In this document: positions 21,153 through 32,099 of the stretch, piece by piece
Layout of the letters: the number at the start of each line of letters is the position of its first letter
Position numbering within the stretch: position 1 is the first letter of the stretch
Assembly: GCF_963678635.1 (NCBI RefSeq)
Contig: NC_087068.1
Span: 17,177,872-17,241,871, forward strand
Reading direction: 5' to 3'
Source: Symsagittifera roscoffensis
Lineage: Eukaryota; Xenacoelomorpha; Acoela; Convolutidae
Length of the DNA: 64,000 nucleotides
Position numbers and translations under genes: made by a program
The notes under the pieces: generated by a model
Told to the model about the DNA's origin: nothing
What the model saw: only the letters and a program-made list of their open reading frames with translations
The model's database searches: none

Positions 21153-24100
21153 TCCAAGGAATTCTTGGATTTTTTTTTGTTTGTTGGTGGTTGGAGTTTT
21201 TGAATAGCATCAATGCGTGATTTTAATGGGGTGATTGTTTTTCTTTCTATATTATGTCCTAAGAATTTTACTCGTGTTAAAAAGAAGTGTGATTTATCGG
21301 GGGCGGCCTTCAGATTTTCGTTCTGAAGTATTTGGTGATATTGTTCTAAAATATTGAACATTTCTTCTTTAGTCTGTGATTGCATAAAAACATCGTCTAA
21401 ATAGGTGATTGCGTTTTTCTTGAGTATTAGTGGTCGAAAAATTTTGCTCATAAAAGCTGAAAATGCTGCTGGTCCTATGGATATTCCATAGAATAAGCGG
21501 TTGAATTCATACTGTTGGTTTCCAATAACAAATTGTGTTAAACGTCGCGATTGTTCATCTAATGGCATTTGATTGTATGCACTATTCATATCTGCGGTTG
21601 TAAAGTATTTTCCGTTTATTTTTGTTAAAATAACTTGTATTGGTTCAATAGGCCAATTGCATTTTGATTCATCTATAAGTGAGTTGAGGTATCTAGCGTC
21701 GAGAACGATTTTTAATGATTCTCCTTTGGCTAGAATGATAACAGGGTTGATAAATGTGTTACCTTTTGGTTTTTCTTCTTTATTTACTGGTGATATAATG
21801 TTGTATTGTTCTAAAATGTCGAGTAATCTGTTCACTTTATCGTGTAAGTGAATTGGTACTTTACTTGCTCTTTGTTTTTTGAAAACTGCGTCTGGTTTTA
21901 ATGGGAGATGTAGTGATGAGCTGATTTTGCCAACATCAAATTTGGATGTTGCATAGACTGATGAATATTTGATTAGCTGTTTGGCTAATTTATCAAATTC
22001 GTCTTGTGTTATTTGTGAATGTTGGAAGTTAAACATTGTTAAAAATTTCTGTTGATTCTCTGTGTAGTTACTTATGTTGAATGTAGGTTTGAAATATGGG
22101 GTTTTTGTGAAATAATCCGTATTTCTTTTTTCGTTACTTATTATATTATTTATGGATAATTCTTCATTAAGAATTGTGGATTGACAAATATCTAATAATT
22201 GGAGTATATTATTTACGCGATATTCTTTTTCGTTTATTGGTGACATCGTAGCGTTGGTTTCGCAATAGCCTAAAAGTCCTAAAGGTAATGTTACTTGATA
22301 GGGTGTATTGTTGTATACATGTAGAGATATAATATCTGAATTCGAGTTTTTCAAATATTTTATGGATGAGATTGTGATTTTGAAAAATTTATGGATAGGT
22401 TTGAATTCAAAATCTGACATATAGAGTTGTTGTTTGTTTTGTTTTTTATCATATTGGTGAACTTGTTTTATTGAAAAATTATATATGTTTCCTGATAGTG
22501 GTTTCAGGTGTTTTCTCTGTTGGTTATATATTGGATAAAATTTTGAAAAGAATGGTGGTTGTTTGTTTAATCTTTGGAAAAATGTTAGGGATGTGTCTTT
22601 TGTTTTTGTGTATTTATCTTTGATTAGTATTTTACTGTTTAATATGTTGATTGTTGGTATATATTTAGAGATAAATGGTATTCCTATGATATTGTGTTTA
22701 ATATCAGTGATATGAAATATTTGTTTAAATGGTTTATTTAAAATTTTATTCTGCTCCATTGTTCTTGTGGGGAGAAGAAATAATTGAATTTTTCCATAGT
22801 TTACCAATGTTGATCCTTGTGCTGTTGCTAGTTTACTGGAGGTTTCAAGAGGTGTTAGCTTTGGGTGTAAGGTTTTTATTTCATTCCATGTGGGAATGTT
22901 TATTATATTTGATTCTGCTCCTGAATCAATTAAAAAATCAATTTCAAGATCTGGTGGTTGAAATTCTTTGCTTCTTGGACTTTCTAAAAGAAATGGTATT
23001 GTCCAAATTTTTTCTTTGGGTTGTTCTTTTTGTATGTTTTGATAGATGTGATTTGTATATAAGCATTTTGTTTTGTCATTTTCATTGGATTTATTTGTAG
23101 TGTTAATTTCGTTTGTTTCTTGTGTTGTTTGTGTAGAATGGATGGGTTCAATATAACAATTGTGAAGGAGTTCTAATTGATTTTCATATATATGTGATGA
23201 AAAAAGTTGTTCATATATAATAGGTTCGTAATCCTTTTCAACTGCTATCATATTTATGGAGATAGTGTTTTCTGTATCACTTTCTGATTCTGATGATTCA
23301 CAGTTTATTTGATTCAGTTGTAGTTCGTTATTTCCTGTGTCATCAATACCTGGAGGGTCTGATGTTGTTTCTGGGTTTGATTGTACTTGATTAATATTTC
23401 TTTGATGTTTAGGTGTACTACTTCTGTGGCGATTGTTAGAATTATCATAATGGTTATTATTCCTGTGTGGTGATTGGGAATAATTTCTATAACGATTATT
23501 ATAACTTGAATGTCGATTTTGTGAATTATTTCGTGATCTGTTTTGATAATTATTGTTTGGTCTGTTGTAGTTTGATCTATTATATGAGTTATTCCTTGAT
23601 CGATTGTTCGGGTAATTCTGGTTTCGGTTGTTTGAATAACTTCTATTCCGATTATTGGAATAGTTTCTATTTCTATTGTATGATGAATTTCGTGATTGAT
23701 TGTGTGGATAGTAATTATTTCTTGATTGGGAATTAGATCTAGAAACAAATTGTGTTGTATTTGAATTTGATCTGGAGTAGTTATTTCGACTATTTGGTCT
23801 ATTGTAATGATTTTGTGTCAAATTTTGTGTATTTCTTCGTTCTGGTGATCTTCCTCTATAACTTGAGTTATATGGTGATTGATTTCTCGTGTAGTTGGTA
23901 TTGTTCGGTAGTGGTTTTCCTGAACTGTTGTTGCTGTATACATTTTTGTTCGGTAGATTTTGATCTTTCTTCATGTACTGATAGAATGATTTATTTGGTT
24001 CTTTATATTTTTGAGGTTTATTTTGATTGTCTTGCTGTTTTTGTCTACATTCAGAAATACTATGTCCGTATCGTCGGCAATAATTACACCATTTTTTGAA

Positions 24101-26617
24101 AGATGGTTTGCCTTTAAAGTTTGGGTGTTTTTCATAAATATTGAGTATTTCAGTGATTTTTTCAACGAGGTCTGTATCTGATTCCTGTATATTGTTGATA
24201 CTTGTGGTATTTGTTTCGATTCGGTTAACATATTGTAATTTCAGATTTTGTGTTTCTTCGAGTTTCATTGTGATTTCTGCTTGTTCTAGTTTGTCTACTA
24301 GTTTTCGAAAATCTAAATCGGGTTCTCGAATTGAAGAAGGATGGGATGCTCTCTTTTTTATTGCTATTTTTCTTAATTGCGGTGTTAAGGTCATCATTAG
24401 GATTTCTGTCATCTTTGTGTTTTTATAGTCATGTGTATTTAATGAATATGCTTTTCGAACTAGTGTTTCGATGCGTACTGCTAATTGCTTGATGGTTTCA
24501 TTTGGTAATCTGCGAATTTCATTACATAAAACTCTTTGTTGCTGTTTGTTTCTTTCGGAGTCAAACATTTTTGAAAATTCTTGTGTAAATCTCTTCCAAT
24601 TTGATTTTATTTCTATAGGCAATACTGAAAACCATTTTTGGGCTGCGCCGTCTAAAGTTGTTTGTATCAACGCTGTGCGTCGATGTATCCAGTTTTGATG
24701 TAGTGGCGTATTAATTGGTTCAGGTCCTATATTTAAAATCAAATTTGCTTTTACTGCATTTAAATAGTCTTCTACAGAATATTCAGGGTCTGTTCCTGTG
24801 AATACCATTAAAGGTTTATTTGATGTTATTGATGATCCACCCATAAGGTATAGATTCATTGTCATTTGTAATGATTCTGCTGCATTTGGCATTTGAGAAA
24901 AATTTGAAAGTTGATTTCTTGTTATTTCGTGTTGTTGAAGATAATATGGGAGTGGTATTTCATTTTGAATTTGTGTCGGTTGATACGAGTGTGTGATCAT
25001 TGGGTTTTGTTGCTGAATTGGTTGAAAATATTGTGTATTAATTGGGTTTTGTTGCTGAATTGGTTGTTGATTTTGTGTATCTATCGGTTGTGGAGAAAAA
25101 ATTCTATGATTTGTACGTGGTTTCTGTACTCCTTGTCCACGATATTCTTGATTATATGGTGCAAATATATCTGGTTGTAAAAAATCATCATCTGAGGATA
25201 AGTAATCCATTTGATAAGATGTTTGTTTTTTATTTTTATTTTGTTGAAAAAATGGATAGTTTTCACTACGATCCTGTGAAGGATGTAAATTTGTTTGAAA
25301 ATTTACTGAATTAGTTTGTGCCATTGGGTTATCCCAGTTTCGAGATCTTGTATAATTATTAAAATTTTTTCGTGGGGGATAATTTGTTTTTGATGGATGT
25401 GTGTAATTATAATTATGTTCTGCAAAATTGTTTCTAGTGAACGTTTTACGTGTTTTTGACGGTATTGTCATGGGTCTGTATGTTTGATAATCCATGTATG
25501 AATATTTTGGGGCAACCGAAGGTTTAACGGTTGATTGTAAGGTTACCTGTGTTTGTGAAGGGTTTGTATTTCTTGGTGTTGTTAAATTTGGACGTATCGG
25601 TGAAATGCTTTGTTGTGTAGTTGTTGTGTGTACGATTTCTTCATTTATGAAGTGTGATGGTGTCTGGATATCTTGTTGAGTGAGATTTCTAGTTCCATTG
25701 AGGTTTTCATTGTGTATGACTGTGGAGTTTAAACTATTATTTTGCATATCAGGTAAAAATGTATTATAGTTTAATGGTGTTGCATCAATGGTTAATGGTA
25801 TTACTCTTACATAATCTCTTACATAAGATATTGTACTTATTGCTTGACTTGCAATTGATTGTGGGATATTTATAAATGCATAATGAGACCATTCGGGGTC
25901 CCAAACATATTCTGACTGTTCTGTGATGGCAGTATCATCGTTTGAGTTTTGAGGTCTAAAATTTTTTCTTGCTTGTGAAATTAAATCTAGATTATGTGTG
26001 AAATAATCTATTATAAACCATGCCAAAATTTTTTGTAAGTCATGTTTTGTATGTTGTGAAACATCATCTTTAGTGAAATTTTCCTTAATTATATTTAGAA
26101 AACTAGAGAGTAGTGTGATTTCATGTCGTACTCTTATATGTTTAGATGTTTCTGTCGGTGAGACATTTGGGATTGGGATTTCGTTTTCTAATATTGAGAT
26201 ATAACTATATATTATTGCAAAAACTTCATTGGTGAATATGGAGTTTGCTCTTTGTGAGTTATGATATTGTATGCTTTTTATATATTCTGATAATACTTTT
26301 GAGAATTCTAAATCAAGGTTGTCTGTTTGAAGTACATATTTGCTGTGATTCTGGTTTGGTGAGCTGAATTCTATGGAGTAGATTCCGTATTGTTGTGTTA
26401 AATTGCATATATCTTTCAAATAGTGATCGATAATTTGTCTTTTGATTTTTACATCTGGGAACTCTGTTTTACATGGACTGATTCCGGGTTCAAACAAATT
26501 TCAGAGTAAATTTTTGCAAAATATATGCTGTCCTCTATCAGTGGTTGCATCTACGATAAAGGGGAAGATATCATCATCATCTGGACTTTCTTCACCTGGG
26601 GTGTGTGTTGAGCTCAT
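21146..26617 (-). CDS. Gag-protease-reverse transcriptase polyprotein (element B)
   Basis: The likely start is the ATG at 26617, with a TGA about 37 codons in. From 26497 the frame is open for 1783 codons. Domains: a long Asn/Gln/Ser-rich Gag N-terminus; a capsid-like segment (residues about 560-760, FTGTDPEYSVEDYL...GAAQKW); a CX2CX4HX4C knuckle (CNYCRRYGHSISEC, near 803); an Arg/Asn/Ser-repeat RNA-binding stretch (NRNRSYSNNRN); protease with DSG (LIDSGAESN, near 1190); and reverse transcriptase with YLDD near 1699 and LDARYLNS. RT ends in the A-run frame change. All catalytic motifs look intact. Gag and pol are in one frame, so no gag-pol frameshift is needed here. Confidence 0.92.
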
Positions 26618-27059
26618 TTTTTTGTTTGATGACTGTTAATATGTAATTATCGATGTGTCTAATTGGTTGATTCCAATTGTATAAGTGTACTGGTTTGTGT
26701 TTATATTGTTTTTTTATTCTTCTTTTTCCTCTTTTTGATGAATTTGAAGTTGTTTCTGAGTCGGAAAAATATAATTGATCGTGCATGGGGCAATTTTTAT
26801 CTATAGATTCTTTTAATTTATAAAGTTCGTCTAAACTGCTGGTTTCTGATTCTGAAAATGCGTTTCGGTTTTTGGAAAATCTTTTTCGTGTTATTTGTCT
26901 TTGTTTGGTTATTATTTTTCTTTTTAATGTTTGTCGTTTTGTTCTGATATATCCAACTGTTTGTGTATGAGGTGTGATTACAAGATCGTATTTTTTGTTA
27001 TCTATTTCACAATTGTGTAAAACGATTGTTTGTTTATTTCCTAGGTTTTTAAATGACAT
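26592..27059 (-). CDS. Basic 155-aa ORF overlapping the gag start (element B)
   Basis: ATG at 27059; the stop lies 26 nt inside the gag ORF. The middle is very rich in Lys and Arg (RTKRQTLKRKIITKQRQITR), followed by an acidic/Ser patch (SESETSSLDELYKLKES) and another basic block (KRGKRRIKKQYKHK). It resembles a nuclear or RNA-binding protein in composition only. Remnants of its 3' end, with the overlap, survive near 36110-36190 and 44660-44730. It could be a regulatory protein or an N-terminal Gag extension reached by frameshifting at the overlap. Confidence 0.55.
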   Translation of the reverse strand: MSFKNLGNKQTIVLHNCEIDNKKYDLVITPHTQTVGYIRTKRQTLKRKIITKQRQITRKRFSKNRNAFSESETSSLDELYKLKESIDKNCPMHDQLYFSDSETTSNSSKRGKRRIKKQYKHKPVHLYNWNQPIRHIDNYILTVIKQKNELNTHPR

Positions 27060-27984
27060 AAGGTTTAGGATGACGGATGCAAAAGGTTGTTAAATGATTT
27101 CTATTTTCTTAGACTGTTAGTCCTTACGATTTTTTGGTTAGCCTAACCTGGGTCTATTTGTTCAGGGTTGGGGAGAAAAGTATATCGATTCCGAAGAATG
27201 AGTTTATACTTTCTCGTGGCTAGTATAAGCTAAGGTGTTAACTTACTTAATCTTACTTAAGGGTAGTGATTGTGTTCAGGGTTGGAGAATAGTAAATCGA
27301 TCCACAAGGTTCAGGTATAATTAGAACGCGAGTAGTTCGTTAGATACTATTTTAAACTTACTAAGTCTAAGATTTATCCTGGGTCTGGTAAGAGGGGGGA
27401 TCAAGTGAAGGATGAATAACCGAAGTTCTTCACTGTTTATCCTATTTGAATGATTAGTTTTGTTCAAAAATTTCTGTTAGTCCTGGGTTTTTTGAAAGGG
27501 TTGGATAGTGAATCGACGTTTGAGGTCGTTAGACACTAGCTAAGTGGGTGGGGAGAACAAAATTGTTCTTTTTGATCCAAGGATAGGCCTTGATGATCAA
27601 GTTTTAAATTTAATTAAATAGAAAATGATTTAAGATCCAAGGATGAGCCTTGATGATCTGATTTTAAATTTAAGTGAATTTAAGTTTAAAATGATTTAAA
27701 TTTGTGTAGAGAAAAGATTTAGTGTTTTTATGATATTAGTGAGCTTATGAATGCTGTTATGTTTAGGTGATGAAGCTGGAACAACAGGATGATTTATGAT
27801 TACTAACCATTTATTGTCATGCTACTAATTTTTATTTTGATTTTTCAATAAATATTTTTCAAACATGTTTTGTATATTACTGCAGAATTTAGGAAAACGA
27901 TCTGAGATCTCTTTATCAATCGTTATTGTATATTAATAATTTTGTTTAGCGCCTGAAATGATTTTGAAGGTTGACTTCAAGATT
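27060..27984 (-). promoter_or_regulatory. Structured 5' leader of element B
   Basis: 925 nt with no gene. Three copies of a motif (AGGGTTGG followed by AGTAAATCGA-like text) lie at 27162-27190, 27275-27302 and 27495-27517. All three recur in the same order in the diverged remnant D at 45063, 45176 and 45407. A 16-nt palindrome (AGAACAA-AA-TTGTTCT) lies at 27554-27569 and is conserved at 45469-45484. Two 25-nt stem-loop units beginning GATCCAAGGAT occur at 27574 and 27634, and three in D. Conservation without coding capacity suggests packaging, dimerisation or translation signals. Confidence 0.55.
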
Positions 27985-28218
27985 TTATGTTTGCAAATGA
28001 AAATCTAAATTCATTGCTAGTAGTATTCTAAGTACAAAAGTTTGTGTTGGCTTTTGCCGAACTATCATATAACTATATGGTAAGTTTCTACTTTGTCGTA
28101 TGTCGTCTCTGGTTCGAGGTCTTCTTGCAATTCCGGGTAGTTCTCTTATCGTTCGGAATATTGGCTTTGATCTATTGAGTCGTAGAGACATTTCGATTAA
28201 ATTATCGTCGTGTAACAT
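27985..28218 (-). CDS. Short Arg-rich leader ORF (element B)
   Basis: 77 codons from ATG 28218, the first ATG-led frame after the LTR. It contains MSLRLNRSKPIFRTIRELPG and an Arg-rich patch (ARRPRTRDDIRQSR). The D copy (45964-46182) and the partial D' copy (52304 onward) keep the frame and most residues, with many synonymous or conservative changes. It may be a regulatory peptide, or a first coding exon spliced to downstream ORFs. No family is recognised. Confidence 0.6.
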   Translation of the reverse strand: MLHDDNLIEMSLRLNRSKPIFRTIRELPGIARRPRTRDDIRQSRNLPYSYMIVRQKPTQTFVLRILLAMNLDFHLQT

Positions 28219-28287
28219 TTTAAAAATGTTTTGTCTAAATTCTAATCTATTTTTGGTTAATTCTAAGCTATTAAGGTCTTGTTCGAG

Positions 28288-28303
28288 ACTTATGGTCGCA
28301 CCA
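28288..28303 (-). promoter_or_regulatory. Putative tRNA primer-binding site (element B)
   Basis: Two bases inside the 5' LTR end, the minus strand reads TGGTGCGACCATAAGT. TGG is the complement of a tRNA CCA end, and the position is right for a minus-strand primer site. In D and D' the same place reads TTTTGCGACC, losing TGG. The tRNA species is not identified. Confidence 0.6.
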
Positions 28304-28305
28304 GA

Positions 28306-28715
28306 TGAGTTAGGACCGAAGTGTATAACTCATAGAGTAATTTCGGATAGGGTACACCGTCTGCTCGTCACGCTATCTTATTTTCGGCCGGATTGATTCG
28401 TGCAACTTCTTAGTCTAATACCGATCCTAATCTTACTCTTATACTATCTAGTCTCAGGTTGTTTAACTAGTCTCTGCTAGGCTCAATAGATCTAGGGTAT
28501 ACTGGTTTATTGCGGCTGCTGAAGTCTTCTTGGAGAGTCAACTCATTTCTAAGTTAAATTCAAATCTCTCTGGTGCTGAAATTACAAGTAATTTCAGCAC
28601 TTACAAATAAGTGGGTTGTTAGTTAGATGGATCATGATTGGTTAATATTAAATACTTTACAGTGGTAAAATATCTAATTTATCCAATCATAAAATGTAGT
28701 TTAGATCAGTTTCCA
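28306..28715 (-). repeat. 5' LTR of element B
   Basis: 410 bp, TG...CA ends, pairing with 9855-10264. It is followed at 28716 by the second CTGT of the target duplication and then the 7.6-kb host unit. Confidence 0.95.
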
Positions 28716-28762
28716 CTGTTGTAGTTTTGAGAACGACAATTGTTTGCATACAATTGATAAGA

Positions 28763-29056
28763 TCAAATTGGAGATCTTTCGGCGTTTAAAACGTCAAAAC
28801 CTTTGACAAAGCGCTCTGAAACTTTCATAAATTCACAAACTTTATTCAAATTCTCTTTGCGAGCAACCGGCAATCTATGTGTTTTAGGGATGAAGATGAA
28901 CGGTGTGGCCGATACGGTTATTATGTGGGCGATACTTAAGCAGCAAGAGTCGCCTACACGCAGGGCGCAGGGCTCATAATCCATCAAGCCTGATTTCAAA
29001 AAAGTAGGGACTTTTTTTCCCGAAAAATATAATGTACCATGAACTAGAAGTTTCAT
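28763..29056 (-). other. Possible 97-aa ORF in a GC-richer island (copy 1 only)
   Basis: ATG at 29056 opens 97 codons across an unusually GC-rich patch (28900-28990) in AT-rich surroundings. The text is DYEPCALRVGDSC...ATPFIFIPKTH. In copy 2 one-base indels break the frame. It is not recognised and may be a fragment of a repeat or a chance frame. Confidence 0.2.
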
Positions 29057-32000
29057 TTCAATTGTTAGTAATAAAATAAACTGCTTGGTGATTCTTCGAA
29101 AAGGAATTTGTGTTTTACGTACTAACCTTTAAACTTTACTTTTAGATTTTTTAGCCAATGATTTCGAACAAGAGGTTTTCTTTCAAATTTAATCAATAAA
29201 TATATGATTTGTTTTCCTTTCTAGTGATTTGCATGATGAGAATTTCATCCTCAACTGCTCTATCGAAGGTTGTCTTTCTAGTTATTGAGCAATTGTTTTG
29301 AAAGAGATGGGATTAAAATGGATTGAATGAACCAAAGCACAGAATATATGGAGAGAAAGTCTATTTTGTTGAAAGTCACAAGGAAAGAGGAGTTTGGCTC
29401 AAGTTTATTGCCGAAGCCATAGTCTCTCCGAGTGGCAATCGAATTTTCTTCAACCTTTGCGAGTGGCAATCAAAGTTATTGTTAAATACTGCTTTCTGAA
29501 GTCACTAATTGGGTTGGAGGGAGGGGATTGCATAAAAGATCCAGTTAACATTTTAACTTTCAAATCTTCAAACAGCTTTTGTATGTCCTTGGTGTTATTT
29601 AAATGTAAATGAAGTTATACATTTTTAAACACTTTCATATATCACTTAAATGAATTCAATTCAATTCAAAAACCTTTGAACGCATAGAAAGGTTCTCCCT
29701 TTCACAAATACGTCCAGATACGAATGTCGTGTTTATTATCATGTTAATTGCGATGATTTTCCAAACTTAAGCGCGGCCAGTGGCCTGCGCAAAATATATA
29801 CGGCAGTGGTGATTTTTTTTCTAAAAATGTGAAACCATGTCGAAATCAGCCATGTCGAAATAATCAAATTATTAATAAATTAGTTTCCTAGTTAAAGTTT
29901 AATACAATCAAACCTGGGAGGTCGCCAGTAGGCAAATAGCTCGTCAATGTGACGCCCCTGAGCAAAAAGTGAACCACTTCTAAATCGTCTTGTTTTGTAA
30001 AGAATCAATGCTATTGACATGAGAGAAAAAAAATCTTTCATTTCGAATCTTCGGTGTTCTTCAGAACTAAAAAAGCATGTTTTGAGTACTTTTGAAGTAT
30101 TGGGCAAAAAATTGTTATTTTGGAAACCTTTCTTAAACAGTCTCCCCCTCCACAAAACGTGGCAATCAGAACTGAGGAAAAGCGGGAAAAACTTTGGATC
30201 AAGTTAACATCCTCCTCCGATACCCCACTGTAGTATTGAAAATGCTACACAAATACAAAAAGCTCTTGTTTTAAATGTTTACAAAAGATCCGAGCGGAAT
30301 ATTTTCTATTCTAAACTTGTTCACACCTCAAGATAAAAATGCCTTTTTAACTTAACATTTGATTCAGATTTCAACTGGACAACTTAACTAAAAACTTTAA
30401 AAGTCAAAACCAAATAGCTAATTTTTCGAATTCTGAACGGATTTTGTAATTCTTTCAGTTTTATTAACCTTGGAAAAAAGCAAAAATTTTAAAGAAAGTT
30501 TAACAGATGATTGAGAAAACTGAGTGTTTATCCACGACGCCAATCAGGCGGAGTGTCTCTATTGTTTTGACTTTGAAAATAGATAAATCCCCGCTGCTCT
30601 GAATTTTAAAGTAGCTAAAGCAGGTGGAAATATTGTGAGTTCCCCCAGTTAAACTAAATATTGATTTTTTAGTATAAACACCTAACAAATTGCAAATGTC
30701 AATTTCAAGAGTATGAAGAAAAAGGGGAAAAGAAAACTTAAAGTCTAGACTGCAGGTGCAGATTTGTCTCAGCCAAAAGGCTGAGATATAAATCAACCTG
30801 AATGTTCAGAATTATTATTTTCCTCACTCGCTCAGTCAATAAGAATTTTTTACATTCTTTTATTTTTCACTCACTTTCTATTTAATAAAAATTACTTTTG
30901 AAAAAAAAAACTATCCAGAACTGACAGAGGTAAGATTCTAATTTTTTCCTGTAACTTAAATTAATGAAACTTAACCTAGATACCTCAAACCTATTTTGGT
31001 ATGTTAGACAGTTGTTCATCCATTTATAACTCATTTATACTTATTTAATCACGGCTTTTAATTAACCTGTTTTTATAAATATCTTTTTAACTTTAGGGCC
31101 AGATCGACTATGATCTATGATATGATTTAACTGAGACTCATAATTTTATTTACTAATTGAAACAAAGGGATCTAAAAACCGACACCCCGCGTTTCTCTTA
31201 GTTAAATTGGTGCGACTTGAGCAGAGAGTTACCCCTTATTTAATATAGATAGGTCTGAAAACAAAAAAACTAACGGTAGTTATTGCAAATATTACGAAAG
31301 TGAATTTCTGTTAGTCAATTTCCAACTTCAAAAAGCTAAAGACAGAGGTTATCTATCTTTAGGGCCCGCAATCTAATTACTCGCCGCATTGCCAGTTAGT
31401 CCTACAAACAGTTAAGGTTATCAATATCTTCTCTATCGCGCATCAGTCTTTGACAGCACTCTGCTAACTTTATCTCATGACATTTTAACTCATTATTATA
31501 AAAACTATTAAATACTAAAAAAGAAAACGTTGTCTGACCAAATTGGCTAGTAAAAACATAAAATTCAGACAAGGTAACAACCATTTCACCTAAATTAGCT
31601 CAACTCACTTAAGTTAACCTAACTATTTACAGTTTTATTCTTTCATCAGACAATCCGAAAGTGCTCAAAAAACTTAATAAATACTTCAATTCATTCTTAA
31701 AAATGGGGTAAAAGGTCCTGTATGCAATCTAAGTGTACTCTAAATGATTGATAAACTAATTTCACCCATCATATACACAATCAAACCTGTGCTACATTGA
31801 GATTCGTTCTCAATTCTTCATTGTGCAATTGTGCTTATAATATTTTCATCCTTTCGCAAGGCTTATCCTCCAACCTAACTTACCTTAAGTCTATACCTAA
31901 TTATCTCACCAGGGAAGGAAATTTTGGTCTAAAATCGGGAAGGAACTGTCTACGCTCACTAGGGAAGTAACTATAAGATGTATTTTTTTTTCTGACAATT

Positions 32001-32099
32001 TTTTTTTTCGACGACCAAACTGAGCGAAGCTCACTGAACCTTAGCTTTATTCAGGTAAAAATTACAACAAAGCGTACACAGATAAGCTATATTAGAGAT

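Larger units (their letters stand above)
9855..28715 (-). mobile_element. Element B: complete 18.9-kb env-bearing gypsy/retrovirus-like element
   Basis: The element is bounded by two 410-bp LTRs and a CTGT target duplication. 5' to 3' (high to low coordinate) it holds an Arg-rich leader ORF, a basic ORF, gag-protease-RT, RNase H, integrase, a membrane ORF, a Ser/Pro/Gln frame, an envelope and an accessory ORF. Its LTRs differ at about 7 of 410 positions by eye. Coding breaks are few: one TGA early in gag, single-base shifts in A runs at the RT/RNase H and RNase H/integrase joins, CAA-to-TAA in the env tail and in the accessory ORF, and one lost zinc-finger Cys. It is very long for a gypsy-type element. 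The coding strand is A- and C-rich and G-poor. Confidence 0.95.

Noticed and set aside
29771..29790. Near-palindrome GCGCGGCCAGTGGCCTGCGC
   Set aside because: Noted in both duplication copies, but short, isolated and without a partner feature; could be chance.
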